Shown piece after piece: positions 34,519 to 42,944 of a stretch of DNA of 64,000 bases (position 1 is the stretch's first letter; each line of letters starts with the position of its first letter). The DNA comes from Fibrobacter sp. UBA4297 (GTDB taxonomy: Bacteria; Fibrobacterota; Fibrobacteria; Fibrobacterales; Fibrobacteraceae). The notes beneath the pieces were generated by a model. The model had not been told where the DNA came from. It made no database searches and saw nothing but the letters and a program-made list of their open reading frames with translations. The DNA is taken from assembly GCF_002394865.1 (NCBI RefSeq), contig NZ_DGUZ01000021.1, positions 296,080 through 360,079 on the forward strand, given 5' to 3'. Position numbers and translations under genes: made by a program.

Positions 34519-35386
34519 TTTTTCTGCCGAAGTGTCGAGACTGAAAGAGGCGCTGGCAAGGGCGGATGCAGTCGTCGTGGGCGCGGGCGCCGGACTTTCG
34601 ACATCGGCGGGATTTACCTATTCCGGGGAACGCTTTGTCAAGTACTTCGCCGACTTTTCTGTAAAGTACGGTTTTTCGGACATGTATTCCGGCGGCTTTT
34701 TCCCTTACGGCACACCCGAAGAAATGTGGGCCTTCTGGAGCCGCTATGTCATGATAAACCGCTACATGGCCGCCCCGAAACCCGTCTACGAAAATCTCCT
34801 GAAAATCCTACGGGATAAGGATTACTTTGTCCTTACCACCAACGTGGACCATTGTTTCCAGAAAGCGGGCTTTGACAAGGAACGGCTCTTTTACACCCAG
34901 GGCGATTACGGGCTTTTCCAATGCAGCAAGCCGTGCCACCCCTACACCTACGACAACGAAAAGCAGATTCGTGCCATGTTCGACGCCCAGGGATTTTCAA
35001 AAGAGACGGGCTTGTTCGCCGCCATGACCGTCCCTGCGGAACTGTTGCCCAGGTGCCCCATTTGCGGCCGCCCCATGTCCATGAACCTGCGTTCCGATTC
35101 CACCTTCGTAGAAGACGACGGCTGGCATCGTGCTGCAAAACGTTACCGCGAATTTCTCGACAGATGTAACGCCATGCGCGGCGGAAACGTGCTGTTCCTG
35201 GAACTGGGCGTAGGCATGAACACCCCCGGAATCATCAAGTACCCGTTCTGGCAAATGACCGCCCTGAATTCGAACGCCACCTACGCCTGCATCAACTACG
35301 GACAGGCCTACGCTCCCGACGACATCAGACCCCGCTCGTTATGCGTCGACGGCGATATCGGCGAGGTTGTTGCAGCTCTCTTCTAG
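34487..35386 (+). CDS. Class M sirtuin (SirTM), protein ADP-ribosyltransferase
   Basis: 299 residues from ATG 34487 (GAGG upstream), overlapping the macrodomain gene. NAD-binding GAGAGLSTSAG at residues 32-42; TTNVDHCF and TQGDYG supply the Asn, Asp and Gln reported as catalytic in SirTM instead of the deacetylase His; CSKPC and CPIC hold the structural zinc. SirTM adds ADP-ribose to a lipoylated GcvH-like protein in known operons. Neither GcvH-L nor a lipoate ligase is encoded nearby, so the target here may differ or lie elsewhere. It converges with the ATPase gene, overlapping it by four bases. Confidence 0.9.
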   Translation: MRRFSKSSTDDFSAEVSRLKEALARADAVVVGAGAGLSTSAGFTYSGERFVKYFADFSVKYGFSDMYSGGFFPYGTPEEMWAFWSRYVMINRYMAAPKPVYENLLKILRDKDYFVLTTNVDHCFQKAGFDKERLFYTQGDYGLFQCSKPCHPYTYDNEKQIRAMFDAQGFSKETGLFAAMTVPAELLPRCPICGRPMSMNLRSDSTFVEDDGWHRAAKRYREFLDRCNAMRGGNVLFLELGVGMNTPGIIKYPFWQMTALNSNATYACINYGQAYAPDDIRPRSLCVDGDIGEVVAALF

Positions 35387-36978
35387 TGCTCTACGCCTTC
35401 CACGACTTTCCATTCGCCGATGGTACGCTTTTCTGCATCAAACGCAACGCCGATTTTGAACAACTTTTTCGGCGAGCCGTCCTTGGTCATCGTAGCCGAG
35501 TATGGAATCAGGTAGCCCTTGTTGTTAATTTGCTTTAACGCATCATCCACAGTCGCGGAAGAGTCCAGCTTGAACTCGAAAACGTAAACAGCATCGGCAG
35601 TTTCCACGACGGCATCGGCGCGGCCCGCAGCACTGCATTCTTCGGTACGCACGACGTATGGCGTACACAGCTTGAAAATCAGGAACAGCACCGTCTTGTA
35701 ATGGGCTTCGTCCTTGCGTTCCGCATTGTACGGGATGCCGCTCATGAACGCGCGGATGTGGGTCATCGCGTCATCAATTTTACCTTCCCGCAGCGCCTTC
35801 GTGAAACGGAGCATGAACATGTCGTTGTCGACTACGTCGTCCATCGCGTAATAGGGCATCAGCGCCTTCAGAAAGCCGAGACGCACTTCTTCGTTCGGGA
35901 AGCCAATCGTGTAAGCGAAACCATCAAAATTCTTTATCGTCAGGTAACCGCTCTGGTACAGCATCGGGATGGGGTTCTTCGCGGTTTCCGTCGGCGCGTC
36001 AAACATGTCAAGAGTTGCCTCGAACCCGGTATCGAAAGGCGTCGGGTCCACCTTGTACTTGCGCATGAGCCTGGTCAGAATCGTCGGCGTTCCCGTCGCG
36101 AACCAGTAATTAGCCAATTCCAAGTCGCTCAATGCGTTTATCAGGCTGAACGGATTGAACACGTCCGGCGAGTTCTTGCTGAAGTGGTAGCCGTCGTATT
36201 GGCGCGTTAGCGCCTCGCAGGCCCCGTCATATGTAAGCCCGTTCTTGTCAGCGAGGGCCTGAATTTCGGGCTGCATCTGTGTCAGCACTTCTTCCTTCGT
36301 AATTCCGCAGATGGCCGCGTAGTCATCGTTCATCGTGATGACCTTCAAATTGTTGAGTTCGCTGAAAATCGAGAGCTGGCTGAACTTGCTGATGCCCGTG
36401 AGGAACACGAAGCGGAGGATGCCGCCCAAAGCCTTCAATGGGCTGTACAAGTCTCGCATACGAGTTCGGATTTTTTTCAGAAGCTCCGTATCGCCCATGG
36501 CTTCTAAAACAGGCGCGTCGTATTCATCGACAAGCACCACCACCGGTTCTCCAGTCTGCTCATTCGCCGCATAAATTAGATTAGTAAGGCGAGCACTCCA
36601 GGCCCGATTGTTGCGGTCATGCTTTATTCCATATTTTTTTTCGATTACGCCAAGAATGCTATCCATGTTGGCGGCAAAGATTTCGTCATCCAAATCTTTG
36701 ATTCGACTCATGTCGAGCCGGATAACCGGGTACTTTTTCCACTCGGTCTCGAGTTTCTCCATCGCGAGGCCCGTGAACAAGTCCTTGCGCCCTTCAAAAT
36801 AGTATTGCAGCGTGCTGACCAGCAACGATTTTCCGAAACGGCGCGGACGGGACAAAAAGAAATACCTGTCAGCTTTGACCAATTTATAGATCAAGTCGGT
36901 TTTGTCAACGTAATACTTGCCGTCTTCGCGAATCACCGCGAAATCCTGCACGCCGATGGGAAATCTCTTTAACGCCAT
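35383..36978 (-). CDS. AAA-ATPase-like protein with PD-(D/E)xK nuclease domain (DUF1703 type)
   Basis: 531 residues. N-terminal AAA-ATPase-like domain begins FPIGVQDFAVIREDGKYYVD and has Walker A SRPRRFGKSLL near residue 45 and Walker B VVLVDEYDAPVLEA near 160. The C-terminal domain ends with DAVVETADAVYVFEFKLD, the E-x-K core of a PD-(D/E)xK nuclease-like fold, and GYLIPYSA. The family is found in dozens of copies in gut anaerobes; function is not settled. Start 36978 is standard. Its stop overlaps the sirtuin stop region, so the two genes are convergent. Confidence 0.88.
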   Translation of the reverse strand: MALKRFPIGVQDFAVIREDGKYYVDKTDLIYKLVKADRYFFLSRPRRFGKSLLVSTLQYYFEGRKDLFTGLAMEKLETEWKKYPVIRLDMSRIKDLDDEIFAANMDSILGVIEKKYGIKHDRNNRAWSARLTNLIYAANEQTGEPVVVLVDEYDAPVLEAMGDTELLKKIRTRMRDLYSPLKALGGILRFVFLTGISKFSQLSIFSELNNLKVITMNDDYAAICGITKEEVLTQMQPEIQALADKNGLTYDGACEALTRQYDGYHFSKNSPDVFNPFSLINALSDLELANYWFATGTPTILTRLMRKYKVDPTPFDTGFEATLDMFDAPTETAKNPIPMLYQSGYLTIKNFDGFAYTIGFPNEEVRLGFLKALMPYYAMDDVVDNDMFMLRFTKALREGKIDDAMTHIRAFMSGIPYNAERKDEAHYKTVLFLIFKLCTPYVVRTEECSAAGRADAVVETADAVYVFEFKLDSSATVDDALKQINNKGYLIPYSATMTKDGSPKKLFKIGVAFDAEKRTIGEWKVVEGVEH

Positions 36979-37115
36979 GGTAACAATATACTAAAAATTG
37001 GTGCTACATGGGATAAAACTCAGGATTCTCCTGCAATTCGCAGACGATTCATTTTTTACTGTGCATTATATGGATAGACTCGATTTGTAATTCGTGGTAC
37101 GGACTCTGTCCGGAG

Positions 37116-37440
37116 CTAATCTCTAAGAATTTGTCTAGAATCTGTTTTTTCCAGCCATCGGGATGCGAGCTCTGCGACGCTACGGTTGTTCGTGTCGGAC
37201 ATGATGAAGTGGGTGTTACCTTTGAAGCCTTCTTCGGGTAACGAGACCACCGTACAGTGGCCTCCTCGGGCATTGATTCTCTTAGCAAATTCAAACGCCA
37301 TTTCACGAGTGGCGTACCAATAATCGGAACTCGGATGGTCCGAGTGCTTTTCGGGAATGTTGTCGCCAAAATAGATGACGATTGGAATCTTCGTGAGCGT
37401 TTCGAATTGCTCGGCAGGTATTTCCATGGGCTTGGCGGAT
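37116..37440 (-). pseudogene. C-terminal fragment of an alpha/beta hydrolase
   Basis: About 103 residues: EIPAEQFETLTKIPIVIYFG, then DNIPEKHSDHP and GFKGNTHFIMSDTNNRSVAE, the late part of an esterase family, including the catalytic-type His in GNTHF. The N-terminal two thirds, with the nucleophile, are absent. The open frame stops being hydrolase-like near 37440, where an acetyltransferase fragment begins on the other strand. Confidence 0.65.
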
Positions 37441-37454
37441 ATTCCCCGCAGGGT

Positions 37455-37634
37455 CAGGTAAATGCATGGATTGGCATGAACGTGACGATTTGCCCGGGCG
37501 TGACCGTCGGCGAATATGCCGTGGTTGCTGCTGGAGCCGTACTCACGAAGGATGTTCCCGCCTATGCCGTGGTGGGTGGCGTCCCTGCGAAAGTCATCAA
37601 GATGCAGGACCCGACCGAACAGAAAGAAAGGTAA
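37455..37634 (+). pseudogene. C-terminal fragment of a sugar O-acetyltransferase
   Basis: Residues NAWIGMNVTICPGVTVGEYA and VLTKDVPAYAVVGGVPAKVI are the last hexapeptide turns and C-terminal loop of a maltose/galactoside acetyltransferase. The N-terminus and catalytic His are missing, and the sequence before 37450 belongs to a hydrolase fragment on the opposite strand. It resembles the intact enzyme at 61014-61562. Confidence 0.7.
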
Positions 37635-37645
37635 AAAACGTGCGC

Positions 37646-37790
37646 TCAGTCGAATAATTTCATTTCAAAGGAGATGTCGCCACGGTCGTAGGGAAATTTT
37701 TCCTTGTCGACAATATAAAAATTTCCGAACCGTAAAACCGTTAATCCCAGCCGTATTTTTACTATTGCGAATAGGTGTTTTTTTTATCTA
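37646..37790 (-). other. Unassigned coding-like remnant
   Basis: A minus-strand frame of about 47 codons ends in YDRGDISFEMKLFD and a stop at 37646. The text looks protein-like, but no start or ribosome site fits and the family is not recognised. It may be the 3' end of another decayed gene in this patchy stretch (36979-37828). Confidence 0.25.
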
Positions 37791-37828
37791 ATTTATAATT
37801 AAGAAAGATAGCCCAAAAGGAATATTCC

Positions 37829-38446
37829 ATGAAAAAATACGCTAGAATTTACACTCTTGTCTTAACGTTCGCGCTTGCTCTGCTTTCCTTGGCAGGCTGC
37901 GCCGAACGCAACAGGGCCGACCAGAACGCCGATGCGGATTTCTCGAAAAAAGGCGATGTGCTGGTGGTGTATTTCACCTGGTCTGGACACCTGCGGAGCA
38001 TGGCGCACTGGATTGCCGACGAAGTCGGAGCCGATTACGCGCGCATCTTGCGCAAGGAAGAATACCCTGTTAGCTACAACGAGACGGTGGATGTTGCCAA
38101 GAAGGAAAAGGACGGAAATATTTATCCCGAGATAAACCTCTCCTTGAGCGACAAAGAAATGAAACGTTACAAGACGGTGTTTGTCGGCTTTCCGGTCTGG
38201 TGGTACGACGTGCCGATGCCCGTGATGACATTCCTGAAGCAGGCGAACCTGCAAGGCAAAAATGCCTATGCGTTCTTCTCTCACGAGGGTTCGTCCGACG
38301 GTGCAGGGAGCCTCCCCACCCTCGAAAAGCTGATGCAGGCGAAGGGCGCCGCATTCGACAAGAAAACCGCCCTTTCTGTGCGCGGAAGCAAGGTCAAAGA
38401 TTCCGAAAACGTTGTCCGCGATTGGGTGAAAGCGCTCTCGAAATAA
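37829..38446 (+). CDS. Flavodoxin-fold lipoprotein
   Basis: 205 residues. The signal ends LAGC, lipid on Cys24. The mature domain is a long-chain flavodoxin: VLVVYFTWSGHLRSMAHWIA (phosphate loop), FVGFPVWWYDVPMPVMTFL (aromatic FMN-stacking loop) and AYAFFSHEGSSDGAGSL. A flavodoxin anchored outside the cytoplasm is unusual because FMN electron carriers normally work in the cytosol. An AGGAATATTCC stretch precedes the start. Upstream there is a TTTATAAT -10 but no ATGC-N7-GCAT site, unlike the other exported flavodoxins here. Confidence 0.88.
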   Translation: MKKYARIYTLVLTFALALLSLAGCAERNRADQNADADFSKKGDVLVVYFTWSGHLRSMAHWIADEVGADYARILRKEEYPVSYNETVDVAKKEKDGNIYPEINLSLSDKEMKRYKTVFVGFPVWWYDVPMPVMTFLKQANLQGKNAYAFFSHEGSSDGAGSLPTLEKLMQAKGAAFDKKTALSVRGSKVKDSENVVRDWVKALSK

Positions 38447-38462
38447 TAAACGAGGTCAAATT

Positions 38463-39332
38463 TTGCTATTTCGTCTAGACAAAATAGCGCTTCGTTGGAT
38501 GGTGGTTTTGGCACTTGCCTGTGCCACGGGTTCCGCTGCAGTCGAAGCAGATTCCGTAACAACCTCGGTGACTGTCGATACCGCGCCAAGGCTTTCCCCG
38601 TTCGACCATCTGGGCCATAACATGTTGCTGAGTGCGTTTGGCTGGCCGCTCGGGTTCCATATGCTCGGCGGTGCGCTTACGTACAAGTTCTCGAAGGAAA
38701 ATAACGACTTGATGGTAGCCCGTTTTGCGGCCCGTCAGGATCAACTTGTTTACGGCATTGCATTTACTCCCGGCATGATGATGGGGACGTTCTTCCCGAT
38801 TCTTGTTCCGGGCTACATGTACTTTATCAGCGACAACCGCGCGCTGAACAACACCGGTGCCGTCGCCGTGCAGGCTACCGCCGTGGCGTTCCTCTACAAC
38901 AACATCCTCAAGGCGATTTCGGCACGCGAGCACCCTGATGCGGAACTCAACAGCGGCGAGCGTTCCCGCGATTTCAAGTGGGGATTTTTTAGGCGCGGCG
39001 TCTTTTACGGCTGGCCCTCGGGGCATTCCATGACCAACGCTGCCATGGCCATGAGCATCGCAAGCTATAACCGCGACAAGCCCCTCGTCGTGGCGGGCTG
39101 CGCCCTGTATGCGGGCTACATCGCGACAAGCATGGTGCTCGGCGCAAAAGGCGAAGCCCACTGGTTCTCCGACGCCGTCGCGGGCACCTTGATGGGAGCC
39201 TCCATCGGCTGGTACATCGGCAGCGTGTTCTACAAGGAAAAAGTCGGCGAAAAGCAGACCCCGCCCAAGGTCACCATCGCCCCGCTATTCTACGACGACA
39301 CCAAAGGCGCCGTGCTCAGCGTGAGGATATAA
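38463..39332 (+). CDS. PAP2-superfamily membrane phosphatase
   Basis: 289 residues from TTG 38463, with GAGG eight bases upstream; ATG 38499 is an alternative inside the signal peptide. After the signal come several hydrophobic helices and the three PAP2 motifs: KAISAREHPD, GWPSGHSM and the late HWFSDAVAGTLMG. The family removes phosphate from lipid or sugar-lipid pyrophosphates at the periplasmic face. It follows the flavodoxin by 16 bases. An inverted repeat, GCTATTT/AAAATAGC, covers the start codon region (38465-38488). Confidence 0.85.
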   Translation: MLFRLDKIALRWMVVLALACATGSAAVEADSVTTSVTVDTAPRLSPFDHLGHNMLLSAFGWPLGFHMLGGALTYKFSKENNDLMVARFAARQDQLVYGIAFTPGMMMGTFFPILVPGYMYFISDNRALNNTGAVAVQATAVAFLYNNILKAISAREHPDAELNSGERSRDFKWGFFRRGVFYGWPSGHSMTNAAMAMSIASYNRDKPLVVAGCALYAGYIATSMVLGAKGEAHWFSDAVAGTLMGASIGWYIGSVFYKEKVGEKQTPPKVTIAPLFYDDTKGAVLSVRI

Positions 39333-39343
39333 GCCAAACGCCT

Positions 39344-39402
39344 GGTACACAACCTTGTGAACCACATCTTTGTGTTCTTTTTGGTACACAACCTTGTGTA
39401 CC
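39344..39402. repeat. Two 20-bp palindromes behind the PAP2 gene
   Basis: GGTACACAACCTTGTGAACC at 39344-39363 and GGTACACAACCTTGTGTACC at 39383-39402, 19 bases apart. The first is followed by CTTTTT after a gap, so it may end PAP2 transcription. Confidence 0.7.
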
Positions 39403-39465
39403 GATGAAAGAGAAAAAATGCATAAACCTCTTGATAATCGCGTTCTGGTAATTTATATTTAGTGT

Positions 39466-39495
39466 ACAAGTGTACAGTTTAACCCGACAAAGCCT
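39466..39495 (+). repeat. 30-bp dispersed repeat at the edge of an IS3 fragment
   Basis: It matches 48703-48732 in 28 of 30 bases (shared core AAGTGTACAGTTT and ACCCGACA). It abuts the transposase fragment at 39491. Confidence 0.7.
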
Positions 39496-39634
39496 GATGG
39501 GCATCCTCAAGTCATACTTCTACTACGAATCAACCAAGGACGATTCCAAAGTCGAGGCTGCGATACGGCAGAAGGCCGAGGCTACCAACGACGGCTTCTG
39601 GAAAATATTCAGACTGATCTTTTACAGAAAATCC
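39491..39634 (+). pseudogene. IS3-family transposase OrfB fragment
   Basis: SLMGILKSYFYYESTKDDSK and DGFWKIFRLIFYRK match the stretch after the helix-turn-helix of IS3-type OrfB. No DDE catalytic domain follows. It begins where the fragment near 48477-48563 stops, so the two cover adjoining parts of one element type. Confidence 0.6.
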
Positions 39635-39846
39635 TGCGCCTCGGTTATGCCCGACCACAAGCAAGCTTGTGTCGGTCGCAACTCTCGGCTTGTTGATTTT
39701 TGCCATTGTTTTACCTTTTGGGGGTTGCGCAATGACCGTGAGCCGAGTGCAGCGTAAACATGCTCGCATGTTTACATTGTCGAGGCGATCTGTCATGCAC
39801 TTTGTGCAATGAATATAGTAGCTTATGCTACCCTCTTATTAAACTC
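39634..39846. repeat. Cluster of hairpin repeats between IS3 debris and the phosphate block
   Basis: CCGACCACAAGC / GCTTGTGTCGG at 39651-39675 and GTAAACATGC / GCATGTTTAC at 39754-39775 are members of the palindromic family also seen at 8853 and 48405, each with a CGAGGCG-type flank. TGCACTTTGTGCA and GTAGCTTATGCTAC follow. No gene is seen in 39640-39860. Confidence 0.55.
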
Positions 39847-39862
39847 CTGCATAGTCCATTTT

Positions 39863-39894
39863 AGGCGGGCCATTCGGCTCGCCTACTTTTTTTT
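39863..39894 (+). terminator. Strong orphan terminator
   Basis: AGGCGGGCC, loop ATTC, GGCTCGCCT, then an eight-T run. No intact plus-strand gene ends here, so it is probably left from a deleted gene. Confidence 0.75.
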
Positions 39895-39916
39895 CAGACA
39901 GTGGATTAAATTCAGT

Positions 39917-40867
39917 CTATTTCCCGACGCCATCCTCGGTCTGTATTTTTGTGCAGAGTTCCTTGATGATGCCGTCGGCAAGGCCGATGGTAGGGACGAT
40001 GATTTCGGTGGCCTTGACTGCCCTCGCGATAGAGATAAAGATCTGGGCCGCAGGCACAATGACGTCGGCACGGCTGGAGCGGAGGTCAAACTGTTTCATC
40101 CGTTCCTCGAAACTGAGGGAAGAAAGTTTGTCGTAAAGCTGTTCTAGTTGCGTCAGGGAAAGGCGATTATCCCGCCGCACCTTCTTGGGTACCAGACGAT
40201 AAAGCTTGTTGATGTTTCCGCCGGAACCGATAATAGAAACGGGCCCCCGATTCACCATCATCATGCGGATTTCGTCGCACATGTCGTCTATGGAATCCAT
40301 GTCCACCAGGCCGATGAGCAACCGCAGGGTACCGATATTGAAACTTCGGCTTCCCATGAGCAGGCCCTGGTAAATAAGGCTAATTTCCGTGGAGCCGCCA
40401 CCCACATCTACGTTGAGGAAGGTCCTTTCGAGGCCGTTTTTTCGGGGAGCGGTTTCCAGGAGCTGTTCCGTGTGGTTGTCGTAAATGACCCGGGCTTCTT
40501 CTTCACCTGAAATCAGTTCAATATCGATTCCGGTACGACGGCGGATTCGGCGCAGCACTTTCTGGCCGTTGGTCGCGTCCCGCAGGGCCGAAGTGGCACA
40601 GGCGCGGTAATCCGCCACATTGTATATGTTCATGAACTGCTTGAAGGCCTTGATCATGCACAGGAACTGTTCTTCCCGTTCCTCGCTGATTTTCCCGTTC
40701 TGGAAAACGTCAACGCCCAGGCGCAGGGGAAAACGAATAAACTGTTGCTTTTCCAGGTTAACGGAGCCGTCTTCCTGGAAAGTGGCGGTCTTGATGAGCA
40801 AACGGGCTGCATTGGAGCCGATATCGATGGCGGCCAGGTTGATAGGGTTCTTTCTTGCACTTTTCAT
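39917..40867 (-). CDS. ppx: Exopolyphosphatase, Ppx/GppA family
   Basis: 316 residues, the short two-domain form. The ASKHA phosphate loops are present: NLAAIDIGSNAARLLI at the N-terminus, EEARVIYD, NVDVGGGSTEISLI and VSIIGSGGNINKLY. It removes phosphate from polyphosphate ends, or from pppGpp. It starts one base after the ppk stop, so the two enzymes of polyphosphate turnover are made together at the end of the pst transcript. The C-terminal helical domains of longer Ppx proteins are absent. Confidence 0.9.
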   Translation of the reverse strand: MKSARKNPINLAAIDIGSNAARLLIKTATFQEDGSVNLEKQQFIRFPLRLGVDVFQNGKISEEREEQFLCMIKAFKQFMNIYNVADYRACATSALRDATNGQKVLRRIRRRTGIDIELISGEEEARVIYDNHTEQLLETAPRKNGLERTFLNVDVGGGSTEISLIYQGLLMGSRSFNIGTLRLLIGLVDMDSIDDMCDEIRMMMVNRGPVSIIGSGGNINKLYRLVPKKVRRDNRLSLTQLEQLYDKLSSLSFEERMKQFDLRSSRADVIVPAAQIFISIARAVKATEIIVPTIGLADGIIKELCTKIQTEDGVGK

Positions 40868-40868
40868 T

Positions 40869-42932
40869 TTACTTTTCTACTGCCTTGTAATGTTTGTACA
40901 GTTCCGCCTGGGACCTGAAACTATTGTAATTGTTGCGCATGCCCTGCTCCACGACGAGTCGGGCTTCCCGCTTGATGTCGATGTCGAAAACCGGAGAATA
41001 GACTTCGATGCGGTGGTCCAGATTTCGAGGCATCCAGTCGGCCGAACCGATAAATACCTTGTAGTCGTGGTAGCTACCGTCTTCTTCGCCCACTCCCAGG
41101 TGTTCCAGATCTACACCGTTAGCAAAGATGAGGATACGGGAATGTTCCAGGTAGCGGTCGATAATGGCGTTGACACGCAGGTTTCCGCCCAGTTCCGGCA
41201 AGGAAGGCACCAAAGAACAGTTGCCACGCACCAGCAAATCCACCTTGACACCCGCCGAAGCGGCTTCGTAAATTTTTTTCACCATGCTTTCGTCGGTGAC
41301 ATGGTTGAGCTTGCACAGGATATAGGCCGGGTAGCCCAGGTTATGGTTGCGGATTTCCTGGTTAATGAGCCGAATCAGCTGTCGGCGCATGTCGTTGGGT
41401 GAAACCACCAGTTCCTTGAACTTGACGGACATATAGGGTTTTTCGATAAAGTCGAAGAGCCGCTCCACGTCCTTTACAATAGGCTGCCGCGCCGTGAACT
41501 GCAGAAAGTCCGTATAGGCGCAGGCGTTTCCTTCGTGGAAGTTGCCCGTAGAAATACAGGCCAGGTTTCCCTTCTTCGCCGTAATCAGCGTCACCTTGGA
41601 ATGAATTTTCAGGCCTTCCACCCCCATAATCACGTGGATACCCGCGTCGGCCATTTTCTTGCACCAGTCGATATTGGATTCCTCGTCAAAGCGGGCCAAG
41701 AGCTCGATGACCACCGTCACCTTCTTGCCGTTACGGGCCGCGGCGATCAGGGAACCGACAACCTTCGAATCACGGGCGAGCCTGTAGAGGGTGGTCTTGA
41801 TTCCCTTGACTTCCGGATTGATGGCGGCTTCCCGCAACAGGTTGATGTAGGCATCGAAGGAATGGTAAGGCACATGGATGAAACGGTCCTTTTCGCGGAT
41901 GACATCCAGAAGGGTGGGGGCCATGGCCCAGGCGGGCATGACCGAAGGCCACTTGGGGTATTCGAACTTCGTTCCTCTAGGAGCTTCAAACCGCGGAAAC
42001 TTCATCAGGTCCTTATGGTTCTGATGGCGGCCCGAAGGAAGGCTCGCGTCCACCGAAGAAAGTTTCAGCTGTTCCAGCAATTTATTCAGCACTTCCCGTG
42101 GCATTTTTTCGTCGTAGATAAAACGGATGGGCAAACCGTTCTTGCGGCTCCTTACCCCCTTGGCAATTTTCTGCAGCGTACCGCCCTGGATGTTGGTGTC
42201 CAGTTCCATTTCTGCATCCTTCGTAAACTTGAAAGACCAGGCCTCGAAACGGTTGAAGCCGGAACCCGGGAAAAGGTAGGGCAAGGCGCAGCGGATTACA
42301 TCGTCCAGGTACATGACGTAATGGTCCGTAACATTACCGGAACTGACATCGGGCAGTTGCACGAAACGGCCGAACTTCTTGACGGGAATCTCGATAATGG
42401 CATAGCCCTTGCGGCGCCCCTTCTTCTGCTCGTCCTGCTTTTTGAGACGGACGACAAAGTGGATGGAGTCGTCGGACAGGGAATTGACTCCCTGGACCGA
42501 AGAAAGCCAGACGGGAGAAAGGTTCCCCGCCAGTTTCGAGAGGCAGTATTCCTTTACGGCCTCTTTCTGGGAATCGTCCAGTTCCTGCTCCGAAAGAAGG
42601 TGGATATGCTTTTTCTGCAACTGGTTGAACACATCCTTAACGGTTTCTTTGAAGGTCTGGGCGTACTTGGCGTTAAGCCTTCCGATGGTCTTTAAGGCCT
42701 GCTTGCTGCGTTCTCGAAGGTCCTTGGAATTCTTGTCTGCAAAATCCACGATACGGTTGAGAGTCGCTACGCGGACCCGGAAAAATTCATCCAGGTTATT
42801 GCTGTAAATTCCCAAAAAGTTGAGCCGTTCCATCAGCGGAATTTCTTGCCGCTGTGCTTCCGCCAGAATGCGGCGGTTAAAGAGCATCCACGACACATCC
42901 CGCTCGATGTAGTTTTCTTCTGTCAGTTTCAT
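40869..42932 (-). CDS. ppk: Polyphosphate kinase 1
   Basis: 687 residues, normal PPK1 length. Domains in order: N domain (ERDVSWMLFNRRILAEA), head domain, then two catalytic C domains with the phosphorylated-His region GLKIHSKVTLI, followed by STGNFHEGNA and ILIFANG. It builds polyphosphate from ATP and reverses the reaction. Start 42932 lies 12 bases after the phoU stop. Placement after pst/phoU ties phosphate uptake to storage. Confidence 0.95.
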   Translation of the reverse strand: MKLTEENYIERDVSWMLFNRRILAEAQRQEIPLMERLNFLGIYSNNLDEFFRVRVATLNRIVDFADKNSKDLRERSKQALKTIGRLNAKYAQTFKETVKDVFNQLQKKHIHLLSEQELDDSQKEAVKEYCLSKLAGNLSPVWLSSVQGVNSLSDDSIHFVVRLKKQDEQKKGRRKGYAIIEIPVKKFGRFVQLPDVSSGNVTDHYVMYLDDVIRCALPYLFPGSGFNRFEAWSFKFTKDAEMELDTNIQGGTLQKIAKGVRSRKNGLPIRFIYDEKMPREVLNKLLEQLKLSSVDASLPSGRHQNHKDLMKFPRFEAPRGTKFEYPKWPSVMPAWAMAPTLLDVIREKDRFIHVPYHSFDAYINLLREAAINPEVKGIKTTLYRLARDSKVVGSLIAAARNGKKVTVVIELLARFDEESNIDWCKKMADAGIHVIMGVEGLKIHSKVTLITAKKGNLACISTGNFHEGNACAYTDFLQFTARQPIVKDVERLFDFIEKPYMSVKFKELVVSPNDMRRQLIRLINQEIRNHNLGYPAYILCKLNHVTDESMVKKIYEAASAGVKVDLLVRGNCSLVPSLPELGGNLRVNAIIDRYLEHSRILIFANGVDLEHLGVGEEDGSYHDYKVFIGSADWMPRNLDHRIEVYSPVFDIDIKREARLVVEQGMRNNYNSFRSQAELYKHYKAVEK

Positions 42933-42944
42933 AATGGTTCCTAG

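Noticed and set aside
37805..37828. ATGC-N7-GCAT promoter in front of the flavodoxin at 37829
   Set aside because: Only CTATTGCGAATAG (spacer of three) is present near 37766; the regulon palindrome and spacing are missing.
39344..39402. Start of a CRISPR array
   Set aside because: Only two palindromic units, no further repeats and no cas genes.
41535..42695. 386-codon plus-strand frame over ppk
   Set aside because: Antisense to a full-length, motif-complete polyphosphate kinase.
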